The notes under the pieces are model-generated. The model was given only the letters and a program-made list of their open reading frames with translations. It was not told the origin of the DNA and made no database searches. A stretch of 64,000 nt of DNA from Hyphomicrobiales bacterium (GTDB lineage: Bacteria > Pseudomonadota > Alphaproteobacteria > Rhizobiales > Rhizobiaceae). Location of the stretch: the NCBI GenBank assembly GCA_900466875.1, contig UBNQ01000025.1, forward strand, positions 62,001 through 126,000, given 5' to 3'. Position 1 is the first letter of the stretch; every line of letters begins with the position of its first letter. Below are positions 34,492-44,223 of the stretch, piece after piece. Position numbers and translations under genes: made by a program.

Positions 34492-35757
34492 ATGGCATTT
34501 GATCTGAGAACCATCTACATGATGACGGCTCTGGCCTGCCTTGTGCTTGGCGCGTTGCAGGCGATCGTCTTCATGTCGGGGCGGTTTGACCGCTGGCTTG
34601 CATGGTGGAGCGCCAGCAATATGGCGCTGGGCTTCGGCACTCTCTTCATCGGTTTCCGCGATTATTTCTCCAATGTCATCACGGTTCAGCTGGGAAACGT
34701 GCTGGTGATGACGGGCTGTGCGATGATGCCTGTCGCCATTCGACTGTTTGCCGGTCGTCGGGTCAATTTCTGGCGTTTCGGCGTGCTGGTTGTCATCCTG
34801 TCGCTACCGATGATCATCGCGTTTCCCGATGGCGGCAGTGCTCGCGAGCGGGTTATCTACGGCTCACTTGTTTCAGGCCTTCTGGATCTGGCGGTTGCCT
34901 ATGAAGCAAGCCGGCTTGCGAGGGACGAAGGGCTCTACACGGCAAGGCTTACCTGCTGGCTGTTCTTGGCAACGGGCCTGATATACGTGGTGCGGGCGAC
35001 GTCCGGTGCGGTGGGCCTGTTCGGTGGCGGCGGTCTGTTCGAAAGCGGGGCCGAGACGCATGCATTGCTTGGCCTCGTGGTCATGGCATGCCTTGCGCTT
35101 CGCGGCATGCTGATCGTGCTGATGGCAGCTGAACGGGCGGCGAGCCAGTTGAAGGAGGCCGCGCATCACGATGCGCTGACCGGCGTGCTCAACCGAAGCG
35201 GCCTTGTGAATGCCTTGCAGGGCACGCCGCCTGGCCGCGTGGCGCTGCTTCTCATCGATCTCGATCATTTCAAGCAACTCAACGACACCGGCGGACATGC
35301 GCTTGGCGATCAGGTGCTGCAGGCATTCGCTTCCACTGCGGTCAGCATTGTCGGCAAGGGCGATCTCGTCGCCCGTCATGGAGGCGACGAATTCGTTATC
35401 CTGCTTCGGCAGCAAAATGCCGATGAGGCGGTTGCAGCAGCGGAGCGGCTTCGGCTTGCATTTTCGCGAGCGCTGGTCCGGTTCGACGCCGAACTGACAG
35501 TGCGGCCGACATTGAGTATCGGCGTGGCGGTAGAGAGCGATGGAGGAGAGCCGCTGGAAGCGCTGCTGCTCCGCGCCGATCACGCGCTTTATCGCGTGAA
35601 ACGGCGGGGTCGTGACGGTGTGGAGACGTATGATGCCGATCGTTCAACGGCCGGCGCAGCCGCTGTTCGCCATGAAAAGGCTGCCGTGACCCATGAAGCG
35701 ACCGGAATGGTCGTCGACCCTATCACCTATCCTGCGACATCGATCGGCAGCGTATAG
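34492..35757 (+). CDS. Membrane GGDEF diguanylate cyclase
   Basis: A 421-residue protein. The N-terminal half has six or seven hydrophobic helices (about residues 7-210) and no recognisable sensory domain. The GGDEF domain begins near residue 225 (AAHHDALTGVLNRSGLV) and has an intact active site, ARHGGDEFVILL. The product-inhibition RxxD site is not present: the place is taken by GKGD. It should make cyclic-di-GMP from two GTP at the inner membrane. It is a single-gene unit, start after TTAGGGGACGGCA. Confidence 0.93.
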   Translation: MAFDLRTIYMMTALACLVLGALQAIVFMSGRFDRWLAWWSASNMALGFGTLFIGFRDYFSNVITVQLGNVLVMTGCAMMPVAIRLFAGRRVNFWRFGVLVVILSLPMIIAFPDGGSARERVIYGSLVSGLLDLAVAYEASRLARDEGLYTARLTCWLFLATGLIYVVRATSGAVGLFGGGGLFESGAETHALLGLVVMACLALRGMLIVLMAAERAASQLKEAAHHDALTGVLNRSGLVNALQGTPPGRVALLLIDLDHFKQLNDTGGHALGDQVLQAFASTAVSIVGKGDLVARHGGDEFVILLRQQNADEAVAAAERLRLAFSRALVRFDAELTVRPTLSIGVAVESDGGEPLEALLLRADHALYRVKRRGRDGVETYDADRSTAGAAAVRHEKAAVTHEATGMVVDPITYPATSIGSV

Positions 35758-35982
35758 GGCGGGATGCCAGTTTTGGCGGCTCCTAAAATTCGAATAAAAG
35801 CCCGGATATTAGGGTTACCTGTTCATCATAGCACGGGCATTCCGTTGCATTATTGATGCCTAATATTAAGAGTGGGATCACAACCAAAGCGGGCAATCCC
35901 GGCCACGGTTGATTTTCGAATTCCTCTCCGGGAGCAACACCGGTTTCACGCCATTTTCGTGAACCGACGCTGTCCCGTGGGG

Positions 35983-36012
35983 TGGGTGGAGGAAGTATGG
36001 AGCCTCCACCCA
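35983..36012. terminator. Hairpin between convergent GGDEF and WD40 genes
   Basis: Perfect 10-bp inverted repeat TGGGTGGAGG/CCTCCACCCA with a 10-nt loop, 14 bp from the stop of the WD40 gene. There is no T tract on either side, so intrinsic termination would be weak. Confidence 0.45.
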
Positions 36013-36025
36013 TTCCCCGCGCTGA

Positions 36026-37012
36026 TCAGGCGCTGATATCGATGACGCCGCAGTCGCCTGCTTCGGAAGAGAAAGAGAGCAGCTTGCCGCTGGCGCTCCA
36101 GCTCATGCCGGTGATTGCGCCCTTGCCCGGGCGGCGCAGCAGGGCTTCCTTCTCGTCGGCAATCCTGACGCCGAGGATCATGCCGTCGATGAAGCCGATG
36201 GCCAGAACCTCTTCGGCCGGGTGGAATGCGACCTGAGTCACCATGATGTTGGCGCGCGTACCAAGTTCCATCGGCGCCTTGCCCATCGGGCCGTCCTTCG
36301 ACGAAAAGGGCCAGACGATGGCAGCAGGTGCACCTGAAGAGGCGAGCCACTTGCCCTTAACCGACCATGATAGCGATTTGACCTTGGCGGGATAACCGGT
36401 CATCCGCATATGGCGGTTTTCGCCGCTTTTACCGTCGAGTTTCCAGCCATGCAGGGCGTTTTCCTGCATCATCGTGACGAGGAAACGGCCGTCCGGCGAG
36501 AAGGTGACGCCGGTATGGGCGCCTTTCCAATCGAGATCAGCGGCCGGCGCATTGGTGCCGACCCAGTGCAGCGAAACGCCGTTGTAACGCGCTGCGGCGA
36601 TGCGCAGTCCCTTGGACGCAAAGGCGATGCCTTCGACGCTGCGTTCCTCGGTGAATTCTTTGACCGAACCGTCTCCCTGACGCACGAAACTGGACTTGCC
36701 GACCGCATAGGCGACCGCATTCTGCGGCCCGCCGGCGATGACGCTGATCCATTTGCGCGGCACTTCGGCTAATAGCGTCGTGGTACCATCGTGGCCGATG
36801 CGCAGAACCTTGCCGTCTTCGCCGCCCGAAAGCAGGGTGGCGCTGAACGGATCACGGATGCAGGTCAAAAGCCCCTGATGCGCTTCGGTGACCTTTTCGC
36901 CGCCGTCGAGACGGTGGACGGTCCCGGAGGCAGTGGCGAAGAAAGGGATGTCGCCCAGGAAGTGCGTGGAGACGACGTGGCCTTCGAGATCAAGCGGTGC
37001 AACTGTCGGCAT
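36026..37012 (-). CDS. WD40 repeat protein, partner of the COG0523 GTPase
   Basis: A 328-residue beta-propeller protein. WD-like blades are visible: GGEDGKVLRIGHDG, GVTFSPDGRFLVTMMQENALHGWKLD, VKSLSWSVKGKWLASSG and ITGMSWSASGKLLSFSSE. The start at 37012 (MPTVAPLDLEGHVV) was chosen by blade phase. It has no signal peptide. It lies 97 bp downstream of a His-rich COG0523 GTPase on the same strand; this pairing recurs in rhizobia and suggests a scaffold in zinc allocation. Function is otherwise unknown. Confidence 0.85.
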   Translation of the reverse strand: MPTVAPLDLEGHVVSTHFLGDIPFFATASGTVHRLDGGEKVTEAHQGLLTCIRDPFSATLLSGGEDGKVLRIGHDGTTTLLAEVPRKWISVIAGGPQNAVAYAVGKSSFVRQGDGSVKEFTEERSVEGIAFASKGLRIAAARYNGVSLHWVGTNAPAADLDWKGAHTGVTFSPDGRFLVTMMQENALHGWKLDGKSGENRHMRMTGYPAKVKSLSWSVKGKWLASSGAPAAIVWPFSSKDGPMGKAPMELGTRANIMVTQVAFHPAEEVLAIGFIDGMILGVRIADEKEALLRRPGKGAITGMSWSASGKLLSFSSEAGDCGVIDISA

Positions 37013-37109
37013 CAGGCGGCCATCATTCCAGACATTGTTTCGGTATCCATATTGTTTTCGGGCGCCGTTTCCGACGCCCGACTGTCTATAGTAAAATTTG
37101 TAGCCGATG

Positions 37110-38264
37110 TCAGGCCGGTGTCTTGGCGGTTGCCTGGCAGGCGATGAAGCTCTGCTCGATCTTGGCGAAATCGAGGTTGCGGCCGATGAAGACGAGGCGG
37201 CTTTCGCGCTTCTCCCCATCCTTCCACGGACGCTGGTGATCGCCTTCGACGATCATGTGAACGCCCTGAACGACATAACGCTCCTCATCGCCGGCAAAAG
37301 CGATGATGCCCTTGAGGCGCAGGATGTTGGGGCCTTCCGTCTGGGTGATCTTCTGGATCCAGGGGAAGAACCGGTCCGGGTTCATTTCGCCGCCGCGCAG
37401 CGAAATCGACTTTACCGTGATGTCGTGGATCGGCGACATGGAATCGTGATGGCCATGCTGGTGGCCGTGATCATGGTGATGATGATCATGCCCGCAATCC
37501 GGCCCACAAGTGTGGTCATGGTCGTGATGCTGGTGGTCGTGGCCATGATGATGGTGGTCGTGATCGCAATCCGGACCGCAGACGTGATCGTCATGATCGA
37601 GGAAATGCGGATCGTTTTCCAGAGCGCGCTCAAGGTTGAAGGCGCCCTGGTCGAGCACGCGGGCAAGATCGACGCCCGAGCGGCTGGTCTTGTAGATGCG
37701 GGCGGTCGGGTTGATGGCGCGCACGACATCCTCAACGACGGCCAGTTCTTCCGGCGTGACGAGGTCGGTCTTGTTGATGAGCACGACGTCGGCGAATGCG
37801 ATCTGGTCTTCGGCCTCGCGGCTGTCCTTCAGGCGCAGCGGCAGGTGCTTGGCATCGACCAGCGCCACAACAGCGTCGAGCTCGGTCTTGGCGCGGACGT
37901 CGTCATCCATGAAAAAGGTCTGGGCGACCGGAACCGGGTCGGCAAGACCGGTCGTCTCGACGATGATGCCGTCGAAGCGGCCGGGGCGGCGCATCAGGCC
38001 TTCGACGACGCGGATCAGGTCACCACGCACGGTGCAGCAGACGCAGCCGTTGTTCATCTCGTAGATTTCTTCGTCCGACTCGACGATCAGGTCGTTGTCG
38101 ATGCCGATTTCGCCAAATTCGTTGACGATGACGGCGTATTTCTTGCCGTGGCTTTCGGACAGGATCCGGTTGAGAAGCGTCGTCTTGCCGGCGCCGAGAT
38201 AACCGGTCAGCACGGTAACGGGAATGGGCTTTGCTGCTTGAGCTTCGGTAGTCTGGTCGGTCAT
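37110..38264 (-). CDS. COG0523/CobW-family GTPase with His-rich metal-binding region (putative zinc chaperone)
   Basis: A 384-residue G3E GTPase. Walker A is [15 protein letters not shown], the metal-binding CxCC motif is NNGCVCCTV, and the base motif is NKTD. Between about residues 217 and 275 lies a long insertion dominated by His and Asp with two CGPDC modules ([17 protein letters not shown]), which can load several metal ions. A CobW C-terminal domain follows ([22 protein letters not shown]). COG0523 proteins of this kind deliver zinc to target enzymes during zinc limitation. The start at 38264 is the conserved N-terminus. A Zur-like sequence lies about 107 bp upstream. Confidence 0.93.
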   Translation of the reverse strand: MTDQTTEAQAAKPIPVTVLTGYLGAGKTTLLNRILSESHGKKYAVIVNEFGEIGIDNDLIVESDEEIYEMNNGCVCCTVRGDLIRVVEGLMRRPGRFDGIIVETTGLADPVPVAQTFFMDDDVRAKTELDAVVALVDAKHLPLRLKDSREAEDQIAFADVVLINKTDLVTPEELAVVEDVVRAINPTARIYKTSRSGVDLARVLDQGAFNLERALENDPHFLDHDDHVCGPDCDHDHHHHGHDHQHHDHDHTCGPDCGHDHHHHDHGHQHGHHDSMSPIHDITVKSISLRGGEMNPDRFFPWIQKITQTEGPNILRLKGIIAFAGDEERYVVQGVHMIVEGDHQRPWKDGEKRESRLVFIGRNLDFAKIEQSFIACQATAKTPA

Positions 38265-38370
38265 AGGGAAACCTCGAAGGTTAAAGGCTCGCGCCGAATG
38301 GCATTCGCATGGGGCGCCAAAAATCGTTCGCTCCATATAAGGGCAAGGCCCGGCGAGTTCAAAGGGTTTC

Positions 38371-38391
38371 GATGTTATAAAATCACGTTAC
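38371..38391 (-). promoter_or_regulatory. Candidate Zur-like operator upstream of the COG0523 GTPase
   Basis: GATGTTATAAAATCACGTTAC resembles the AT-rich dyad ATGTTATA..TATAACAT of alphaproteobacterial Zur sites, but only about five of eight positions of the second half-site match. It overlaps the last codons of vapC and is upstream of the GTPase start. Confidence 0.35.
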
Positions 38392-38792
38392 GGCAAGGTT
38401 GGGGCATCGGTCTCGCGCAGCAGTTGATCCATCGTCAGCAAAGGATGGCCGGTCACCTTTGCATATGCGTAATGGAAGCAATCGAAATTACTGAGATGCC
38501 GTTTGCCGATACCGTGGGTTTCCGCGACCGATACGGCATGGACCAGAAATTCCCTGGGGGATCCGGCTTCGCTTATCTCGATGCCGCGTGCATCAAGCCA
38601 TTCAACAACGGCTCCCATCGCAGCACTATAAGAGCAGCCGAGCTGATCAGGCCTGGAAAGCACGATGATGGCTTCCCAGGCGGCGAGCGGCGAGGTGAAA
38701 GGCGATTTCGCGGTTGCCAAAGCCTGCTCGTTAGCGTCCGCAGTTTCTTCACCCGCCATCAGGGAAACGATCGCGCAGGCGTCAATGAACAT
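38388..38792 (-). CDS. vapC: PIN-domain ribonuclease toxin, VapC type
   Basis: A 134-residue PIN-domain protein. The four acidic residues that hold Mg2+ are visible at D4 (MFIDACAI), E40 (LAAWEA), D104 (SNFDCFHYA) and D122 (LTMDQL). This is the full set needed for RNase activity. Typical targets in the family are initiator tRNA or rRNA loops. The gene begins 6 bp after the antitoxin gene. The pair stands between the zinc GTPase and a creatininase-like gene. Confidence 0.92.
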   Translation of the reverse strand: MFIDACAIVSLMAGEETADANEQALATAKSPFTSPLAAWEAIIVLSRPDQLGCSYSAAMGAVVEWLDARGIEISEAGSPREFLVHAVSVAETHGIGKRHLSNFDCFHYAYAKVTGHPLLTMDQLLRETDAPTLP

Positions 38793-38798
38793 TTCAGG

Positions 38799-39044
38799 TC
38801 AGTCCAGGTTTTGGTCCAGATTGTGATAGGCAGAAGCTGGAACGGGACGGCGATCTCTTTTGAATGCGAGCCCCCGTTTTACCAAGATGCGGCTAGCCGT
38901 CTCACTTGGCTTTTCCTGTTGAACACGCTGGCCTATCGTCTCCCGTAACGCCGTAATGACGGCCTCAGTAAGCGTGGTGCCATCTATGCTTGCCAACTCG
39001 CGTGCGAGAGCATCGGCTTCTTCATTGCGAATATTGGGTGTCAT
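38799..39044 (-). CDS. vapB: VapB family antitoxin
   Basis: An 81-residue antitoxin of the Rv0623/PSK-operon type. The N-terminal part (NIRNEEADALARELASIDGTTLTEAVITALRETIG) fits a ribbon-helix-helix DNA-binding fold, and the C-terminal part is a flexible basic-then-acidic tail (FKRDRRPVPASAYHNLDQNLD) expected to wrap the toxin. It would repress its own promoter in complex with VapC. The upstream gap to the creatininase gene is short (48 bp), and no clear operator was identified. Confidence 0.88.
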   Translation of the reverse strand: MTPNIRNEEADALARELASIDGTTLTEAVITALRETIGQRVQQEKPSETASRILVKRGLAFKRDRRPVPASAYHNLDQNLD

Positions 39045-39092
39045 GAGCGACCACCTTGTGTAGCCTAGTCTCTCATATCGTGTAGCTTCTCG

Positions 39093-39884
39093 CTATCGCA
39101 AAGTGTCGGCATCAAACCGCGCCGCATCCTCCAGCAACTCGACGATCCCTTTCACCGCGTGGGTAACCAGCTGCTCGCCACGTTCCGCTGTTGCGACTGA
39201 CGCATTGCCTGCGACGCCCTTGTGGTTGAGGTCGGACATCTTCCAGCCGAAGGCATGCGGGCCGTAGGCGCGGAGGTGGGTGAAGTTGCGGGTGAATTCG
39301 GACTGGCGGGAGGTGAAGGCTTCCGCTTTCGCCATATCCACCCTGTCCGGCCACAGCGCCAGCATGACGGAGGTTTCGATGTCGCCGCCGTGGATGTCGG
39401 TCGCCTTGTCTTCGGGGCTGATCCAGCCTGCCGGCTGACCGAAGCGTGTCCAGCTGGTGGCAACTGCCAGCATGCCGAATCTGATGCGGGCCTCGGTGGC
39501 GACGATCGTCATCAGAGGAGAATTTCCGCCATGGGCGTTGAGCATGACGAACTTTCTGATCCCCAGGCGGTTCATCTCTTCGGCAATGCCGAGCCATCGG
39601 TTGACCGCTTCGTCAAAGGCGAGCGTCCGGGTTCCGGCGACATCCATGTGTTCGATCGAATATCCGACGGGTTCGACGGGCAGGAATGTAACAGGCAATG
39701 TTGAGGGAAGGGCCGGGATGAGTCGCTGCACGAAACCCTCGGCAATGAGGGTATCGGTGTCAAATGGCAGGTGCGGCCCATGCTGTTCGTGTGCGCCAAG
39801 CGGCAATACCACGATCCAATCGCGTCTTTCTGTGGACGCAAGTGTCTGATCGTTGTCACAAAAGCGCTGGTTGGGATGCGACAT
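39093..39884 (-). CDS. Creatininase family amidohydrolase
   Basis: A 263-residue member of the creatininase/formamide hydrolase family. Metal-binding residues lie in GAHEQHGPHLPFDTDT (Glu, His, Asp) and the conserved LNAHGGNSPLM and DIHGGDIETSVM segments, the last containing the catalytic Glu. Family members open cyclic amides such as creatinine or hydrolyse formamido intermediates in flavin-like cofactor pathways. Nothing nearby decides between them. Sarcosine oxidase genes 14 kb away could use a creatine-derived product, but no creatinase gene is present. Confidence 0.9.
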   Translation of the reverse strand: MSHPNQRFCDNDQTLASTERRDWIVVLPLGAHEQHGPHLPFDTDTLIAEGFVQRLIPALPSTLPVTFLPVEPVGYSIEHMDVAGTRTLAFDEAVNRWLGIAEEMNRLGIRKFVMLNAHGGNSPLMTIVATEARIRFGMLAVATSWTRFGQPAGWISPEDKATDIHGGDIETSVMLALWPDRVDMAKAEAFTSRQSEFTRNFTHLRAYGPHAFGWKMSDLNHKGVAGNASVATAERGEQLVTHAVKGIVELLEDAARFDADTLR

Positions 39885-39966
39885 CTGGCGGTGGTTTCCC
39901 GGTTTCGATATGGATAGCGCGCATTACTATAGTGACGACCTTCACCAAGCAAAGCGGGCAGGACCG

Positions 39967-40461
39967 ATGAGCAAGAAAAAGGGCGAGAAGAAATCGAAAT
40001 CCGGCAAGAAAAAAGAGCTTGCCGCACTTTCGGCAGCCGATCTCGCGCCGGCGATTACTCAGGCGGCCCGCTCTGTGCGGACTGCGCTCAGCCGCAGTAT
40101 TTCCGACAGCGGGCTTTATGCCGGCCAGGACGGGGTTATTCTGGCGCTGTCGGAAGATGACGGCCAGACGCCCGGTCAACTGGCTGCGCGCCTCGGCGTG
40201 AAAGCTCCGACCATGACCCGTACGATCGGGCGGATGGAGGCGCAGGGTTTTGTCGAGCGACGCGCGGATGGTCATGACGGGCGTCTCACCAAGGTTCACC
40301 TCACCGAGAACGGTCTCAAGAGCGTCGAGTCGATCGGCCAATCCGTTGCCGATTGCGGTGCGATGGCGGTGAAGGGCTTTTCCGAGAAGGAAGTTCGCAC
40401 GCTTCTGAAGCTGCTTCGGGCCGTGGAGCATAACCTGCAACCGGAAACCGACGACGACTGA
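39967..40461 (+). CDS. MarR family transcriptional regulator
   Basis: A 164-residue MarR protein with an unusually Lys-rich N-terminus (MSKKKGEKKSKSGKKKEL) that may aid DNA binding. The winged helix is visible as TPGQLAARLGVKAPTMTRTIGRMEAQGFVERRADGHDGR, with the wing Asp-Gly-Arg typical of MarR. The ATG at 39967 is preferred over the longer frame from 39853, because the latter overlaps the divergent creatininase gene. Its target may be that gene (82 bp between starts), but no dyad is evident. Confidence 0.9.
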   Translation: MSKKKGEKKSKSGKKKELAALSAADLAPAITQAARSVRTALSRSISDSGLYAGQDGVILALSEDDGQTPGQLAARLGVKAPTMTRTIGRMEAQGFVERRADGHDGRLTKVHLTENGLKSVESIGQSVADCGAMAVKGFSEKEVRTLLKLLRAVEHNLQPETDDD

Positions 40462-40580
40462 CCGACCTTCGCCCCATGTCCCTGCCTCTTGTCCTTGCTA
40501 ATTAAATTGTTTATTTAAAAAATTTAGTTTGCAAGGCCGGCGCCAGAAACCGGCTTTCAAGAAAGGCATTTGGAGGGGTT

Positions 40581-41618
40581 ATGGCGCAGAAGGTGAAGCT
40601 TTCTACGATCGCAGACAGCCTGGGACTTTCGACCGCAACAATTTCACTGGCACTGAGGGACAGTCCCCTCGTCGCAGCAGATACGCGCGACAAGATCAAG
40701 GAGCAGGCAAGGGCTCTCGGCTATATCTACAACCGCCGTGCCGCCAGCCTCAGGACCTCGCGTTCCGGCATTATCGGCGTCGTCGTGCATGACGTGATGA
40801 ACCCATTCTACGGCGAAATCCTCAAGGCCATCGAGACCGAACTCGACCGCAGCAGCCATACGTTCATTCTCTCCAACCACTATGACTCCGTTGAGAAACA
40901 GCGCAATTTCATCGAGACGCTGCTGCAGCTTGGCGGAGATGGCGTGATCATGTCGCCAGCCATCGGCACGCCGGTCGAGGATATCAGGCTTGCGGAACAG
41001 AACGGCATGCCGGCCATTCTCGTCGCGCGTACGATGGACGGTGTCGACCTGCCGACCTATCGCGGCGACGATAGCTACGGCATCTCGCTTGCCACCAATC
41101 ACCTGATCGGGCTTGGCCATCGGGTGATTGCGATGATCGGCGGCACGGATCAGACCTCAACCGGTCGCGACCGTTATCAGGGATATGTCGATGCGCTGCG
41201 CAAGGCCAATATCGATGTGGATCCGAGCCTTCGCATTCCCGGCCCGCGCACCATGCAGGGCGGGTTCGAGGCAGCGGTGAATTTCCTGTCGCTGCCGCAG
41301 AAGCCGACGGCAGCGGTCTGTTGGAACGATCTCGTGGCGATCGGCCTGATGAACGGCATCGCGCGTGCAGGATTGATTCCCGGTCAGGATATTTCGGTCA
41401 CCGGCTATGACGATCTGGAACAGGCCTCGATTTCGACGCCGTCGCTGACGACCGTTTCCAACCAGCAGGCGGATGTCGGGCGACTTGCGGCTCGCGCGCT
41501 TCTCGATCGTCTGGCCGGAAGCCATGAGCCTGATGGTCTTCATCTGATCAAGCCGGAAATGCGTATCCGCCAGTCGACATCGCCCTATAAGCCGCTTCGG
41601 GACCTCGCCAAGGCGTGA
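40581..41618 (+). CDS. LacI family transcriptional regulator
   Basis: A 345-residue LacI-type repressor. The helix-turn-helix at residues 5-24 reads LSTIADSLGLSTATISLAL, and the hinge is recognisable in YNRRAASLRTSRSGIIGVVV. The periplasmic-binding-like effector domain follows, with CWNDLVAIGLMNGI and SVTGYDDLEQASISTPSLTTV. Start after TTTGGAGGGGTT. The effector is presumably a sugar or related compound. No sugar operon adjoins it; the nearest downstream gene is the convergent glutamine-amidotransferase-like hydrolase. Confidence 0.93.
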   Translation: MAQKVKLSTIADSLGLSTATISLALRDSPLVAADTRDKIKEQARALGYIYNRRAASLRTSRSGIIGVVVHDVMNPFYGEILKAIETELDRSSHTFILSNHYDSVEKQRNFIETLLQLGGDGVIMSPAIGTPVEDIRLAEQNGMPAILVARTMDGVDLPTYRGDDSYGISLATNHLIGLGHRVIAMIGGTDQTSTGRDRYQGYVDALRKANIDVDPSLRIPGPRTMQGGFEAAVNFLSLPQKPTAAVCWNDLVAIGLMNGIARAGLIPGQDISVTGYDDLEQASISTPSLTTVSNQQADVGRLAARALLDRLAGSHEPDGLHLIKPEMRIRQSTSPYKPLRDLAKA

Positions 41619-41642
41619 ACGAACTGGAAGCCTGACGGGGGC

Positions 41643-42431
41643 TTACGCCGCTGCGCCTTCTAGCGTCGCCTTGCGAGTTGCATAAGCGCGCACGGCATCG
41701 CCGAAGGCTTCGAACAGGGCGCGGGACGGCGCATCGGTTTCGGCCCAGTATTCCGGATGCCATTGCACGCCGACGGCAAAATTCTTTGCATCGATGACCG
41801 AAACGGCTTCGACCGTTCCATCCTCGGCGCGGGCTTCCACCTGTAGCCGTGGCGCAGTTTCTGAAATGGCCTGACGGTGCAGAGAATTGACCTGCACTTT
41901 TCCCGCGGTGCCAAGATAACGCGCGATGCAGGAGCCCTCCTCGACGATGACCGGCTGGCGTATGGCGAATTTTCCGTCGCGATCCGACACGTCCGGCGAG
42001 CGGTGGTCCCAGACGCCGGGCTGCTCCTGAATTTCGCTGGCAAGCGTTCCGCCAAGCGCAACATTCAACTCCTGTATGCCACGGCAGATTGCCAGCAGCG
42101 GAATGCCACGATCGATGGCGCGGCGAATGAGCGGCAGGGACGTCGCGTCGCGGCCCGGATCGAACGGGCCGTCCGTCTCGGTTGCTTGCTTGCCGTAGAG
42201 CGAAGGATGGACATTGCTGATGGCGCCGGAAATCAAAACGCCATCGACGCGGTCGAGAATGGCGTCGGCCTCGTTCCCCGTCTCGAAGGCGGGTACGATG
42301 AAGGACATCACATCGGCGACTTTCAGGGCGGCCGAAACATACTGGTTCGGCGAGGCATGCCAGATGGCGCCCTCGATTTCGCGGATATCGGCAGGGACGG
42401 CGACGACTGATTTCGGCAGATGAGAGGGCAT
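41643..42431 (-). CDS. Gamma-glutamyl-gamma-aminobutyrate hydrolase family protein (class I GATase, PuuD-like)
   Basis: A 262-residue peptidase C26 protein. The catalytic Cys lies in LLAICRGIQELN and the His-Glu pair in GVQWHPEYW, the triad of class I glutamine amidotransferase-like hydrolases. In E. coli PuuD cleaves gamma-glutamyl-GABA in putrescine degradation. No other puu gene is present, so the substrate is unproven. The start at 42431 is preferred to 42482 because the inner sequence KSVVAVPADIREI is the conserved N-terminus. Confidence 0.88.
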   Translation of the reverse strand: MPSHLPKSVVAVPADIREIEGAIWHASPNQYVSAALKVADVMSFIVPAFETGNEADAILDRVDGVLISGAISNVHPSLYGKQATETDGPFDPGRDATSLPLIRRAIDRGIPLLAICRGIQELNVALGGTLASEIQEQPGVWDHRSPDVSDRDGKFAIRQPVIVEEGSCIARYLGTAGKVQVNSLHRQAISETAPRLQVEARAEDGTVEAVSVIDAKNFAVGVQWHPEYWAETDAPSRALFEAFGDAVRAYATRKATLEGAAA

Positions 42432-42652
42432 GACAGTTCCAGGTTGACGGGGCCAAGTCAGAAAAACAGAGAACGCAGCCAATTGCTAGAGGAATTGAGA
42501 TGCCAAAACCAGTTGCCAGGGGAAGGGAAATATATGGAAGCGTAAGCGGCTGTGCTGGCCAACATTATCTTCCTGTTTCTTGCGCTATGTCATGAAATCA
42601 GCCGTGCTTTGGTGGGACGCTGCAAGTGGTCCAATGAAAAGGAGACCCTCCC

Positions 42653-42802
42653 ATGTTTGCCGCTCTTTCGCCCTATGTCGCTGGCCTTATGATTATCTGG
42701 TGGCTTGTCGGCGCTTATGTCATTCCTCGCGACTTCCTTCGCGTACAACGGGCCAATCGTGCTGCTGAAAGTGCCGGAAATGAGACTTTGGATCGGAGGT
42801 AG
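42653..42802 (+). CDS. 49-residue single-span membrane peptide
   Basis: A 49-codon frame, ATG to TAG, with an AGGAG ribosome site 9 bp upstream (AAAAGGAGACCCTCCC). One hydrophobic span (residues 8-24, YVAGLMIIWWLVGAYVI) is followed by a basic and then mixed tail (RDFLRVQRANR..). Family not recognised. Coding status is supported by the ribosome site and membrane topology; no conservation evidence is available. Confidence 0.5.
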   Translation: MFAALSPYVAGLMIIWWLVGAYVIPRDFLRVQRANRAAESAGNETLDRR

Positions 42803-42915
42803 CGCAACCCGGCATCGCGGCTTCCGAAAAGAAACCGCAGCTGCTGAAATAATGGGCATATCCCGCTGAAAACAATTTATAATTAGAGTTTCGAACAATG
42901 CAGACGAAAGTCTAA

Positions 42916-44157
<1,242 letters not shown>

Positions 44158-44184
44158 TCTTTCCACCAGATACCTTGTAAATCG

Positions 44185-44215
44185 AAAACCCCGGAGCCTG
44201 GCTCCGGGGTTTTTC
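44185..44215. terminator. Bidirectional terminator between TRAP binding-protein and permease genes
   Basis: Perfect 13-bp stem AAAACCCCGGAGC/GCTCCGGGGTTTT with a 3-nt loop; T-rich on both strands. Confidence 0.92.
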
Positions 44216-44223
44216 GTTGCTCA

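Noticed and set aside
37107..38948. A 613-codon plus-strand frame across the GTPase and vapBC
   Set aside because: Its odd Met/Val-rich stretch is the antisense of the His/Asp codons of the COG0523 insertion. The minus-strand genes have clear motifs and starts.
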